Positions 12,425 to 22,440 of a stretch of 64,000 nt of DNA are shown piece after piece (position 1 is the first letter of the stretch; every line of letters begins with the position of its first letter). The translations under genes were made by a program, and so were the position numbers. The stretch is from Ceratotherium simum simum (lineage: Eukaryota > Chordata > Mammalia > Perissodactyla > Rhinocerotidae): contig NW_004454195.1 of NCBI RefSeq assembly GCF_000283155.1, forward strand, positions 4,288,569 through 4,352,568. Direction: 5' to 3'. The notes beneath the pieces were generated by a model. It saw only the letters and a list, made by a program, of their open reading frames with translations, ran no database searches and was not told the origin of the DNA.

Positions 12425-12600
12425 TGACAGGAATCTACTTAGCGTAATTGTGTTAACTCTTTTGATTCTTTGAAGTAGTAGCTACTAGTATCAGCCTTTG
12501 TTTTACAGACAAGGAAATTGAGGCCCAGAGTAATTAAATAACTGGTCCAAGATCACACAATCACAAACTGATAGCATTGATGGTGTCTGATTCATGTCAC
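12425..12600 (-). mobile_element. MIR SINE fragment, antisense
   Basis: The plus strand shows ttttacagacaaggaaattg, aggcccagagtaatta and ccaagatcacacaa, which are the reverse complement of the MIR core. The tRNA-side end is degraded. Confidence 0.8.
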
Positions 12601-12639
12601 CTCCTTTACCTGTCTCACATACACACATACCCTTCTCTT

Positions 12640-12905
12640 TCGAAACAATCTTATAAGAAGCCACCTCTATTTCCTAACTTTCCTCATCAACCCTCCCACT
12701 AAACAGCTCTCCCAGAGGTCACCCATTACCTCCACATCACTGCTATTGAGTTTCGTGGGCTTATCTTACTTGGATTCTCAGTGGCCAGTGATACTGCTGA
12801 CCCACCCTTTCCTTCTGGAAATTCTCTTCCCTCAGTTTTCTGGACACGCTTTTCTCCTGGTAATCTCTCCTGCTACTTAACTGACTACTCCTTCCTTATC
12901 ATGTT
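12640..12905 (+). mobile_element. L2 LINE, reverse-transcriptase part, sense
   Basis: Diverged copy of the L2 internal region. Matching landmarks are cagaggtcacccattacctc, the gccagtgatactgctgaccc segment that corresponds to the 'FDTVDH'-type stretch of L2 ORF2, and the tggaaattctcttccctcag and ttttctcctggtaat blocks. Many substitutions and indels make it non-coding. Confidence 0.7.
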
Positions 12906-13069
12906 CTTAAGAAATAGATTTTCTTCCCTAATTTCCACCAAAACAATGGCTAATCGATGACTAAATGAATAGTTAAGTAAGATTTAAATTAATTTAACAC
13001 ATCCACAGGGTTCTTTTGAGACTTGTAATAGGTTCTAGACGCTTCAGGACACAGGGCCTCTAGAGTTGT

Positions 13070-13165
13070 CACTGGAAGACCAGGATTCTATTCTACTTAC
13101 CTTCCACCTCTTAATGACTAGCACAACATTGAGCAGTAGTAAACCTTACCTTAGCAAAGACTTGT
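13070..13165 (+). mobile_element. MIR-like SINE fragment, sense
   Basis: accaggattctattctactt and ccacctcttaatgactagca resemble the MIR segment from the tRNA-derived B box into the conserved core. It is strongly diverged and the assignment is tentative. Confidence 0.5.
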
Positions 13166-15047
13166 TAAATTTAATCTTTATATAACATTATTCTTATACT
13201 AATCTTAATAACTAAATCCTAAATCTTCACATTCAAAACCGCTTTCCCTAGCATACCCTGCCAGTTTTTATTGAGAAAAGTTCCCAAACTATTCACCTGT
13301 TCCCTTCATTCCAACGCCTGTTAAGTGTCCAACATGGGCTCCAGACAACAGCTAAAGGATTAGAAGAATATCTCCGTTGTGCTTACCGTGTGGTTCTCAG
13401 AACCCTGCCATGTCTCACTATCTTAGAGAGACCCCAAGCTATTTTGTAGGAATTTCCACAGGATACTGCCACTTCCCAATTGTTGTGTCTCAACTGGCAT
13501 TTCTGCCCTCAGAGGGTCTCACCCCAATATAAAAGCATTACATGAGATTAGAACAAAGAATTTTCCTGCATTCAATTAATGGAGTTAATTCTAATTCAAT
13601 TAATTGAGTTAAAGACTTGAAACCCTAATAAGAGGAAATTAGAGGAAGCTCAAAAGGTGTGTGCATGTTCAAGTCAGCTACATGTTGGCAAATAAAGAGT
13701 AAACTAGGTTAGCTATCGATTAAATTCCCCATAATATCCCACTGACTAGAAAGTTACACAACAGCACAATTTTGTTCTTTGTTTCCTTCCCTTAAAGTCT
13801 TTGCTTTACCCACTGGCCTTTATAAATGTTTCCATTTTATCCTTTTTTGAAGAGTACATTCTGAAGTCTACTTCTGATCTCTGACCTCACAGATGTTCTC
13901 CTATTAGTTCTATGCTCAGTATAATGGAATGGTAATAGGCTGTTATGATTTACCCTACAAAAATCAATGGTGGAGATCCTATGGGGTAAATAAGCTATTT
14001 TCGTGGGTATGGCTATCCACACAGCATTAGGTACCATTTGAAAAGTGAATGTCTCAAGGAACAAAAATCTACCCTAGGGAATTCAAAGCTTTCTTCAACT
14101 GATTTTTTGTTTGTTTTAGATATTGAGACTCATTTCCCACTTCATTCCATACATCCAAAAAAAGAGGTAGCAGCAGCTTATTAGCCTATAACATGGACAT
14201 CTTCCAAAATATGACACAATACTGAGAAGATAAAAATTCAGAGAATGATAATCACTGAGTTATGAATTTGGGGAGGCAGTTGGCTGGTACAAGAGAGGGA
14301 TTAATTTTTTTTAAGTCTAGGATAAAAAAACAACACATAACCATAACCAACTGGTAGATCAAAATAGGACATTCAAAATGAAAATAGTGGAATTCCAAAA
14401 TTAATTTTTGATAAAATTTTTTTCAACAAATCAAAGGTCATTCTTTGATCAAAGAAAAGTGATGGTACAGAAGGTTGACCCAAGAAATTATCATTTTTAA
14501 GATTAAACAGATTTTTTTAAAAAGATCACATTGCTTTAAAAGAAGGAGAAAAAGAAAGCCTTTCTAGACTTCTGCGAGTTATAGAAAACACATTTTCTTT
14601 TTTACTGAGGTTGTCTTGAATTATGTGTGTATTCAAAGTGAAGCTTTTTCAATTTTTTTCTGTTTGTTTTTTATAGAACACATGTGTAAAATTATCATTA
14701 CCAAGCTAGAAGGCTATACTCTCAGGGAGACAATTGTCTCCGAAGCTCAAGTATCTCAAAGGGACAAACTCCACCCAGAGAAGCTGAGGCATGTTAAGGG
14801 GTGAGTGGGGATGGGTGGGAGCAGGCCTTCAAGCAGTCCTGGGGGAAATAGTATTTTATCACAGTCTTACTTTAGAATTGCCCCCTGCATAGTAATAAAA
14901 CATCAGATGGCTTTTATTCAGTTTTATTATCGTTTTCAAATTTTCTACAGACCATGAACACTCCTATTGCCTATACTGGGAGCTAAGCAAGCCCACTGGC
15001 CCCCACTCTTGAAGAAGAGCACATTATACGGAAACTAATTAATCACC
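13166..15047. other. Unique sequence with a TCF/LEF-like palindromic cluster
   Basis: No gene or named repeat is seen. A diverged 24-bp tandem pair lies near 13569-13616. A 16-bp perfect palindrome with TCF/LEF-type cores lies at 14441-14456 and is listed separately. Confidence 0.5.
14430..14456. promoter_or_regulatory. Possible TCF/LEF binding cluster
   Basis: Three CTTTGAT-type cores fall in 27 bases: atcaaagg at 14430-14437, then ttctttgatcaaagaa (14441-14456), a perfect 16-bp palindrome holding ctttgatc and gatcaaag on opposite strands. CTTTGATC is the classic TCF/LEF consensus. Function is inferred from the motif only; such short sites also occur by chance. Confidence 0.3.
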
Positions 15048-15252
15048 ACTACCTCCATGAAGTCTTCCTAACCACCAGCCTCCCCCAACACTTCTATTGG
15101 AGCACTTGTTACAAACTGTCATTTCCTGTTTATTTTTCTTTCTCCCTGCTAGATGATGAGGTCCTTAAGGTCACGGACTCTAGATTTACTTTCCCAGTAT
15201 TTCCCAGTTCTTGCCAAGTGCCTAAAATACAACAGGCCCACAACAGAGTTAA
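15048..15252 (+). mobile_element. L2 LINE 3' end, sense
   Basis: Follows the L2 3' end in order: tccatgaagtcttcctaacc, gagcacttgttacaaactgt, the tgtttatttttctttctccc segment, ctagatgatgaggtccttaa, and a decayed ccaagtgcctaaaa block. Confidence 0.8.
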
Positions 15253-15267
15253 TAATTTAAGAAAAAT

Positions 15268-15372
15268 CCACTGAGCATTTGTTATTGACCAGACCCTACT
15301 CTGGGTGCTGGGATTACAGCAGTGAACAACTGCCAGCCTTCATTGAGCTTACATTCAAGTGATGTCTGAATG
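15268..15372 (-). mobile_element. L2 LINE 3' end, antisense
   Basis: The plus strand gives ccactgagcatttgttattg, ccctactctgggtgctggga, ttacagcagtgaaca and attgagcttacattcaagtg. These are the reverse complement of the L2 terminus. It sits tail to tail with the sense L2 just before it. Confidence 0.75.
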
Positions 15373-15775
15373 GATAAATGGATGAACATTAAAGAGCCAA
15401 CAACATTTCTTCTTGATAGCTTGGAAATTTACTCAGGGAAACAAAAAAGAAAACATGTATATAGTCTGCTTTTACATAATTCTTTCGAATTGTGAAAGTC
15501 CAAACCTGATTGCAAAGGAAATTTAGAAGCCTAGAATTTATGAGATGACCCATTAATTTTCCTCTATCAATGATCAATCTCAAAGGCATGAGATGAGGTC
15601 CTTACATTTCCATCATACTGCTAAGCACACAGACTATACCATAGCCCTTAGATGCATCACAATTATCATTGCAAACTGAAAACCGTGCTGGTGAGGGGTG
15701 TTTCATGAAGACCAATCTTCCACCACCATCCAATACTCATAACTAATTCATGTAGAATATTTATAATTTTCAAAA

Positions 15776-16075
15776 TCCGGCCCCATGGCTTAGCGGTTAA
15801 GTGAGCGCACTCCACTACTGGTGGCCCAGGTTCGGATCCCGGGCGCGCACCGACGCACCACTTCTCTGGCCATGCTGAGGCCGCGTCCCACATACAGCAA
15901 CTAGAATGATGTGCAACTATGACATGCAACTATCTACTAGGGCTTTGGGGAGACAAAAAAAGGAGGAGGATTGGCAATAGATGTTAGCTCAGAGCCGGTC
16001 TTCCTCAGCAAAAAGAGGAGGATTAGCATGGATGTTAGCTCAGGGCTGATCTTCCTCACACACACACAAAAAAAT
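15776..16075 (+). mobile_element. ERE SINE, long form with duplicated 3' tail
   Basis: The ERE head lacks its first few Gs and begins ccggccccatggcttagcgg, with the B box ggttcggatcc near 15830. After gctttgggg the element continues with two copies of a unit of roughly 50 bp containing gatgttagctcag and tcttcctca (about 15960-16015 and 16016-16060), then a short CA tract and As. A 7-bp duplication, aaaatcc (15772-15778 and 16071-16077), may mark the target site but is short. Confidence 0.95.
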
Positions 16076-16385
16076 CCTTCTATATTACGTATATTTTCTC
16101 ATCTGAACCCTCAAATAACATATGAAGTGAATAGGTCAGAGTTTCTTACTATCTTTTCTCTACAGACGTATAAGTGGAGGCACAAAGAGTTTATGTTACT
16201 TACCTAATCTCATGCAGCTGGTAAGTTGCAAAGTGAAACTTAAAGCCACAACTATGAACTCCAACACCAATAGTTATGCTCTAACTACATTATACCATCT
16301 ACAAAAAAAGATACAGGTTGAAAATGGAATTGGAAATATACAGAAGTCCCAAACGCAACATGCTTCTCTCTTCCCAACACTGCCC

Positions 16386-16388
<3 letters not shown>

Positions 16389-16441
<53 letters not shown>

Positions 16442-16453
16442 TACACACACACA
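16389..16453. repeat. Compound (TC)n(AC)n microsatellite
   Basis: A pure TC tract of 18 units (16389-16424) joins an AC tract (16425-16453) with one AT interruption at 16441-16442. Tracts of this length are normally length-polymorphic. Confidence 0.98.
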
Positions 16454-16647
16454 AATACCCCACAATCTAAAGACTTATAGGCAAATCCACCAGTTACTAG
16501 TGATGAAGAGTACTCTTTCTGCAATTGTCAGATATTAGAACTTCCAGACAATTTACCCATAAGTAGTCTGGATAAGTAACTCACACATTTCCAGATTACT
16601 GAAGATGATCACTTCTTCTTACTAAGTATCTGGTCAAAGATAGTAAA

Positions 16648-16772
16648 CCCCATCTGTAAGCTCCTAGAGGACCAGGATTGTGTCACATTCCCCAAGCATC
16701 CCCAGCCCTCAGCACACCTCGTGACAAATAGCAGAGCACTCAGCAAAAAGTCAATGAATGAATGAATGATGA
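16648..16772 (+). mobile_element. L2 LINE 3' terminus, sense
   Basis: gtaagctcctagaggaccag, gattgtgtcacattccc, cccagccctcagcacac and the terminal (TGAA)n-like caatgaatgaatgaatga match the L2 3' end. Confidence 0.8.
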
Positions 16773-16779
16773 TACCACT

Positions 16780-18435
16780 ACACTAGCAACTGTGAAAACT
16801 GGCTTATGAGCTTTGGTTCAATTTTTCTGCTTTTTCTTCCCCATCTCCTATTAATTAGGTTTGGAGCCATTTAAAGGCAGAGATGCTCTGCCTTCCCATA
16901 TAAATCATGTACAGAACCCCAGATGGTGTCACGCTCATGTGGCATGTGTGTTGCATCAATATTTGCTCATTGATTTGTTGCTCAAATACCACTACTGAGT
17001 CATGTTTGTCTGGCAAATCATACGATTTTAATAATTAGTGTCTGAGGTGGGAAAGTGCCTTTTTATAAAAAATTAGGGGTGAATGCAAAATATCAAAAGT
17101 GATATTGGTCTACTTGGAAGTATGCTGAATGTAAATACATTCCCCTAGCAAAAAAATAAAATGAAAACTGTAGATAAAATCTCTGAGAGGAAGACCATCT
17201 TGATTGTTTTTTACATACACACACATAATAAAGGAAGCATTCCAAGCAATAAAAGTACCTTCAACACCTCTGGGAGCCTGAGGATTCACTCTATGTTTAC
17301 TTGTAATGCAGAAACATCAACTATTGCTCTAGGAAATGAAAAAGATTCTTTCTCATGTCTACCATCACTAAACGTTATAAAGATTCTTTGACCAAAAGTA
17401 CATGCACTAAACATGTTATTAGTTAGACTCCTAGGTTGAATGAGATGTTTTGATAAACTGAGTTTCTGAAGAACCAGAAAACTATTTATGGCCTTCTGAT
17501 GGGGGGTGGGGGGGAGAGTCAGAGTGAGCAGGGACAGTACAGATTATCCAATGACATCTGCCACCCAGTAAAACGAAGCCTTTCTGTAGTTATCACTGAA
17601 ATCTTTAGGAAATGCATTAATTAGTTCATGTTTCCATGTAATGAACATAATTTAAACTTTCTTTGATGATAAAGAATTTTCAAGTAGTGCAAGATCAAGT
17701 TTTTGAATCAGAATTTTGAATGTACTGATCTGTAAATGATGTTGTCATAGAATACAGGGCCAAAGGTACACAGATCCCAGGATATGCCTGGGAAAGGACA
17801 GTTAAATTTAAATCTTTGATATGTTTTACTCTCATATCTGTTTCTCCTAAGAGAGAAACGCTCAAAGAGAGCACATGTTGATTAAAGAGATTTTTGAGTT
17901 CTGGTTATCTTGGTTTTAATTTTATCTTCATTGAGAAAAATAATTCGAACTACTACGAGCTCAAGCAGTCAGATCACAGCCAAAGGCAATGATGTTGTTA
18001 ACGCTTAATTGAAAACTCTTCTGAATTATTAATGTTAACAGCATAATTTCTGCCTTCAGATAAATAGGTCTTTATTTCATTTGAAGCTTGTCCGATGTAA
18101 CATTATATTGCAATGACAAACTGGTATGCCCTTAAAAGGTTCAATAGGTTTCTATTATTTTATACAATACATGTAGTCTTGAAAACTGGGGTATGTGGAA
18201 AATCTTTTTTGTAAACCTCATTACATGTAAAACGTTCTAGGTGAATTCACCTAGATAAAAAGAGTTTCACGATAATCAGACCATAATATCAACTACCACC
18301 TAATTGATATTTCATTTGCACATCTAAATTTTTGAATGTTTACTCCTCCCAAAGGAAAGCACAACTTCATATGATATCTTCTCCTAGAACAACTTTCAAA
18401 ACACTCGAAGATACATAAGTGAAAAGCACACAGAA
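16780..18435. other. 1.65 kb repeat-free AT-rich block, possible conserved noncoding DNA
   Basis: No repeat, exon or RNA gene is visible. It is rich in TAAT/ATTA cores (for example around 17610-17650 and 18000-18060) and contains the exact 20-bp palindrome at 18236-18255. Density of homeodomain-type cores plus the absence of repeats fits a conserved regulatory block, but this is inference and base composition alone raises TAAT counts. Confidence 0.35.
18236..18255. repeat. 20-bp perfect palindrome
   Basis: tctaggtgaattcacctaga reads the same on both strands with no loop. The flanking bases do not extend it. Confidence 0.95.
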
Positions 18436-18439
18436 AGTA

Positions 18440-18835
18440 AGCAGTCTCTACCCCCACAGGAACTTACTTACGTTCCCACGAGAGAGACGGGCAAAAACCA
18501 ACTAAATGTATATAATGTCATAGGCATATACGTTCATGAAGAAAAGCAGAGTGAGGGGCTAGAGAGAGTTTGGGGGCAGAGTATACCACAGTAAATCAGG
18601 CAGTCAGGAAGGCCTCTATAATAATGTGACATATGAACAGACTGAAAGGAAATAAGGGGCCAGAGTGCAGAAGCCCTGAAACAGAACAATGTTTGCTTGG
18701 ACATGTCCAAGTTATATTTGCAAGAAGGACAATATGGCTACAGTAAAGTGAGCAAAGAAGACAATAGTAGTACTTGAGGTCACAGAGGTAGTGAGAATAA
18801 GAAATCAGGCCACACAGCGTCTTGCCGATACCATC
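18440..18835 (-). mobile_element. L2 LINE fragment, antisense, first half
   Basis: The plus strand resembles reverse-complement L2: gtcaggaaggcctctataat, gtgacatatgaacagactga, acaatatggctacagtaaag and gaaatcaggccacacagcgt. It is broken by the LTR-like element that follows and resumes at 19445. Confidence 0.7.
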
Positions 18836-19440
18836 CAGATACCCGTTCAGGACCAAGGCATTTACGCCTCCAGCTGCTGGAAATGTTGCTTTCTGCTGGC
18901 TCACAGCTGCGTACTTCTCCAGGCACTGCATGAGAAAGGAAACTGTAGGGCCGGCCCCGTGGCTTAGCGGTTAAGTGCGTGCGCTCCGCTGCCGGCGGCC
19001 CGGGTTCGGATCCCGGGTGCGCACCGAGGCACCGCTCCTCCAGCCATGCTGAGGCCGCGTCCCACATACAGCAACTAGAAGGATGTGCAGCTATGACAGA
19101 CAACTATGTACTGGGGCTTTGGGGGAAAAATAAATAAATAAAATCTTTAAAAAAAAAAAAAAAAAGAAAGGAAACTGCCTTACCAGAGTCGATACCCCAG
19201 GGACTGGTCAATGAAGGGTAATAGGGATATGTCTGAAGGGTCATCCCAGCTTCAGAGATCACTGTAAGATCAGCTGAGCCTCCTCTTTCAACTGTACCAC
19301 AGCTCAACCTCTCACTCGACCCAACCCTGCTTCCCTCAGCCCTCAGAGGGGTCGTTCCCTAGAGCACCCTTCAATAAACCTCCTGCAAGCAAATTTCAGA
19401 CTGAGTCCACATCCTGGGGAAACCAACGTAAAACTCTGGG
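18836..19440 (+). mobile_element. Probable old LTR inserted in L2, itself split by an ERE
   Basis: After removing the ERE at 18946-19164, the remainder reads as one old repeat unit ending in an AATAAA (19373-19378) and ctggggaaaccaacgtaaaa, a layout typical of LTR 3' parts. The L2 on either side is interrupted exactly here. I cannot name the LTR family, and the edges are approximate. Confidence 0.45.
18946..19164 (+). mobile_element. ERE SINE, ERE1-like, full length
   Basis: gggccggccccgtggcttag, B box ggttcggatcc (about 19004-19014), the tgctgaggccgcgtcccaca and gcaactagaaggatgtgcag blocks, gctttgggg, aataaaatcttt and an A tail are all present. A 13-bp exact target duplication, agaaaggaaactg, lies at 18933-18945 and 19165-19177. 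Confidence 0.97.
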
Positions 19441-19444
19441 GTTT

Positions 19445-19690
19445 TGTTTTGTTTTTTACTTTCAGTGAAGTGTCTTCAGAGGTTGAAGCAGAAGGTAGCA
19501 TAATCTGACGTATGTTTTAGAAAGGTCAGCCTAGCTGCTCTGTAGAAAACAGACTCACAAGGGAGTGAGCAGGCCACACAGTAAGGGTGGTAGCAGTAGA
19601 GACAGTAAGAGAGGAATTAGAAACTGAATACACCACAAAGACAGGGCTGACAGGCTTTACGGTGGATTCGATATGAAAAATTCTCAAAGT
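19445..19690 (-). mobile_element. L2 LINE fragment, antisense, second half
   Basis: ttactttcagtgaagtgtct, taatctgacgtatgttttag, aaaggtcagcctagctgctc and gggtggtagcagtagagaca match reverse-complement L2 and continue the part that ended near 18835. Confidence 0.7.
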
Positions 19691-20059
19691 CATGAGAATG
19701 CGGCAGCTCCAATCCTCCTAAATTCAAGTCTCTAGACATAAAGGTCCTATACATACAGTAATTCCTATAGTCCCGAGTTTTCAAAATCACTACTGCCAGG
19801 CATGAACATACACATCAACTTTTATAAAGGAGAAGTAAAACATGAACCTAGATGTAGTTTAAAAGTTGAAGAAATATTTAAGAAATACGTTAATAATACA
19901 AACTCACAGTTGGTATCCCCACCTAACTGTTCTTTTGTTCCCTTTTCCAGCTGTTGATATTTACCCAACTATTTCAGCTAGAGAGATGAGAGCCATCCCT
20001 CAGCTGCTACAACCCCACATACACACCACACCAAAACCACCACATCACAACCATCACCA
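19691..20059. other. Unique or unassignable sequence
   Basis: No gene is seen. The C-rich end (about 19990-20059) grades into the next L2 copy, so that border is uncertain. Confidence 0.45.
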
Positions 20060-20690
20060 AGACCTGCCAATTTCACCTCCAAATGTTTCTCATATCCATC
20101 TCCCCCTGACTATCCTCAATGTCCCTGCCTTAATTTAGGTCTTCATCCTGTTTTGCAATAACCACCCAACTGGATTCCCTACTGCAAGTCTCTTCCCATT
20201 TCCCAATTCCATCTATCCTCCACACCGATGGAGTAATCTATCATACCCACATCACCAATTATATATGACCCCTAAGTTCAAGACCTGACCTCAGCTTTGC
20301 TCTTGAGCCTTGCATCCCACCACACTACCCTTCCCCCTTAGAATCTGCCAATACTGAACAACTGTACTTATCTGCCTGTCCCATGCTGTCCCATGATGTT
20401 TAAAGCTCTGATCACCCCTCTACTAGAAAACATGCCACTCTTCCTAGATAAGATTAACTCCACCTCATTCTTTAACCTCCAGTGACAGTATTTTCCCAAA
20501 AGTGCCCCGATTCCAGCCCCCACCAAGAATGGATTAGTTATACACTTCCACAGCCCTAACCACAATGTACCAAAACCATCTACGTATGTCCGCACCTACC
20601 ACCACTAGACTCAGCTCCTTGAAGACACAGACCATTTTTTATTCATCTTTGAGTTCCAGAAGGTAACACAGTGCCTAGTAAATGATAGGC
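20060..20690 (+). mobile_element. L2 LINE, about 630 bp, sense
   Basis: Recognisable in order: ttaatttaggtcttcatcct, caataaccacccaactggat, ccatctatcctccacacc, ggagtaatct, gcttgagccttgcatccc-like C-rich stretch, then the terminus with ctagactcagctccttgaag, catctttgagttccagaagg and cacagtgcctagtaaatgat. Frame is lost. Confidence 0.75.
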
Positions 20691-22164
20691 AGGGGGGAAA
20701 AAAAAAGCTGAACTTAACTTTTATCATTGCCTGATATTTATAGAAAAGGAGGCCATGGACGAATATTTTAAAAAGAAAAACACTAACTGGGGCAAAAAGA
20801 GAAAACAAATTTATGAACAACAGAATGGAGTTTTAAAACAAGAACCAAAACTTCAAGAAATGCCAGAAGTATTTCCAACTGCAAATATTTAGGATATCCT
20901 AGTCTCAATGTACTGTGTCCCCTTCTAAAGGATACTGCAAATTAACAGAGAGCCAAAATGCACTATTAGCTAGTGCTTATGGCTATTTTCTCCCAGAAAG
21001 CAACAGCAGCAAACCCCAGCTATGGAGGAAAACGAAAGTCTCTTGGATCTGCATTCTGCAACCATATATAGTGGAGGAATACATAGGGAAAAGTACCGAG
21101 TTCTTTTTGGGATTCATTTCCCTAAAGTTTTTGGGTATGTTTTCTTCCTATGTCATTCCCAGAATTAGAATACTTAGAATTGGTGGCAAATGTAGGTGTA
21201 AGAAGGGAGTTCTCTTCAAAATAAAAGTATTCATCCAAAGGAAGTTCCAATGTTAACGAGCCCTCATCACTAGTTGCAAGCTTTGCCGTGAAATTTCTAT
21301 CGATTTGAGTCAGTTACCTATTACTTATGCCAAAAGTACTAAGAGAGAAAAAGGGAGGGGGAGGGAGAGAGAGAAAAATAGAAAAACACAGGCTTTGGTC
21401 AAGTCCACGTGTGCCAGTCTAGCCATGCAGTAAGTGGTTTCTGCTGGGCTCTTCCAGAAGGGCATGTCCTCACAAACCTTCTACGAGCTCAGGCAGGAGG
21501 AGGAGAGAGGCAGGAGCTGTGTGCAAGAGCAGGGCCAAGAGTATTACCGTGGAGTCAGCAGACACAGCACGGAGCACAGACACAGCAAAGATTCCACAGG
21601 AAAAAACCACCAAGGGCAAAAGTGGCCCAACTTCTGGGAGACCCGGTAGTTAGAGGAAAGCCTTTTTTAAACTCAGTGGAAAAGGCACATGTACAGCAGG
21701 CACCAGTGTAATTACCAGAGCCACCAGGCCTGTCTGCCAAGCTGGGTAGATGTGGCCTCTTGACCAGGTTTTATTCTTGGCTTCTGCTGCCCTCTTGTCC
21801 CTCTGTTCTTCCTGCTCCTGCTACTAAATAAACCAGCAGATGCTTGTTTCATGTACTATAAACTCTCGACTATCTGTCTTCCAGTTTGTCTTGGCATCTA
21901 CTTCAAATGGTAGAGCATCTGTGAAATGGACCAAAGCACTCCAAAATTCTATTTCAGGGTTACTTTCAAGAATTTATGTCTACACATCTAAAGACTCTAT
22001 GAATTTTCCTATCAAATACACAAGCATGATCCTGACACAATTATGCAATAATTTTTGTCATTTGTCTTCTCTAGGCAAATACACGTCATTGTTCAAATAC
22101 CAGAGTAGGAGGGGAATCGTAGTTGGCTTTTAGTTCTCTACTGAATTTCATTCACCTGCGTTTC
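20691..22164. other. Unique sequence, no gene seen
   Basis: It contains a short GA-rich tract (about 21340-21375). Overlapping frames at 21409-21740 lie on both strands in a moderately GC-rich patch. They lack family similarity and are not called. Confidence 0.5.
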
Positions 22165-22440
22165 TCTTAGCTGTCTATACAATCTTATTCACGACTGTGG
22201 CTTCATTAGCAGCTACGTGTCAACAACTCCCAAATTCCTCTCGCTACACCAGACTTCTCTGCTCAAATCCTAACCCAGACATCCAAGGACCTAATGGACA
22301 TTTCAAGAACAAACTGCTCAAAATTGAACTCCTCATGGTTCCTCTTGCCAATACATTTCATCATCCACCCGTTTCTCCCACCTCACACTTGGGAGTCATC
22401 CCTGACTTCTCTCTTCTTCCGCTTCACATCTAGTCAATAA
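22165..22440 (+). mobile_element. L2 LINE internal fragment, sense
   Basis: Matches the L2 segment upstream of the 3' end: caactcccaaattcctctcg, cagacttctctgctcaaatc, cagacatccaaggacctaat, aaattgaactcctcatggtt and ttgggagtcatccctgactt. Confidence 0.75.

Noticed and set aside
21787..21800. ctgccctcttgtcc, a CTCF-like core; also gccatctggt near 40071
   Set aside because: Both are partial matches to a degenerate motif and have no supporting context.
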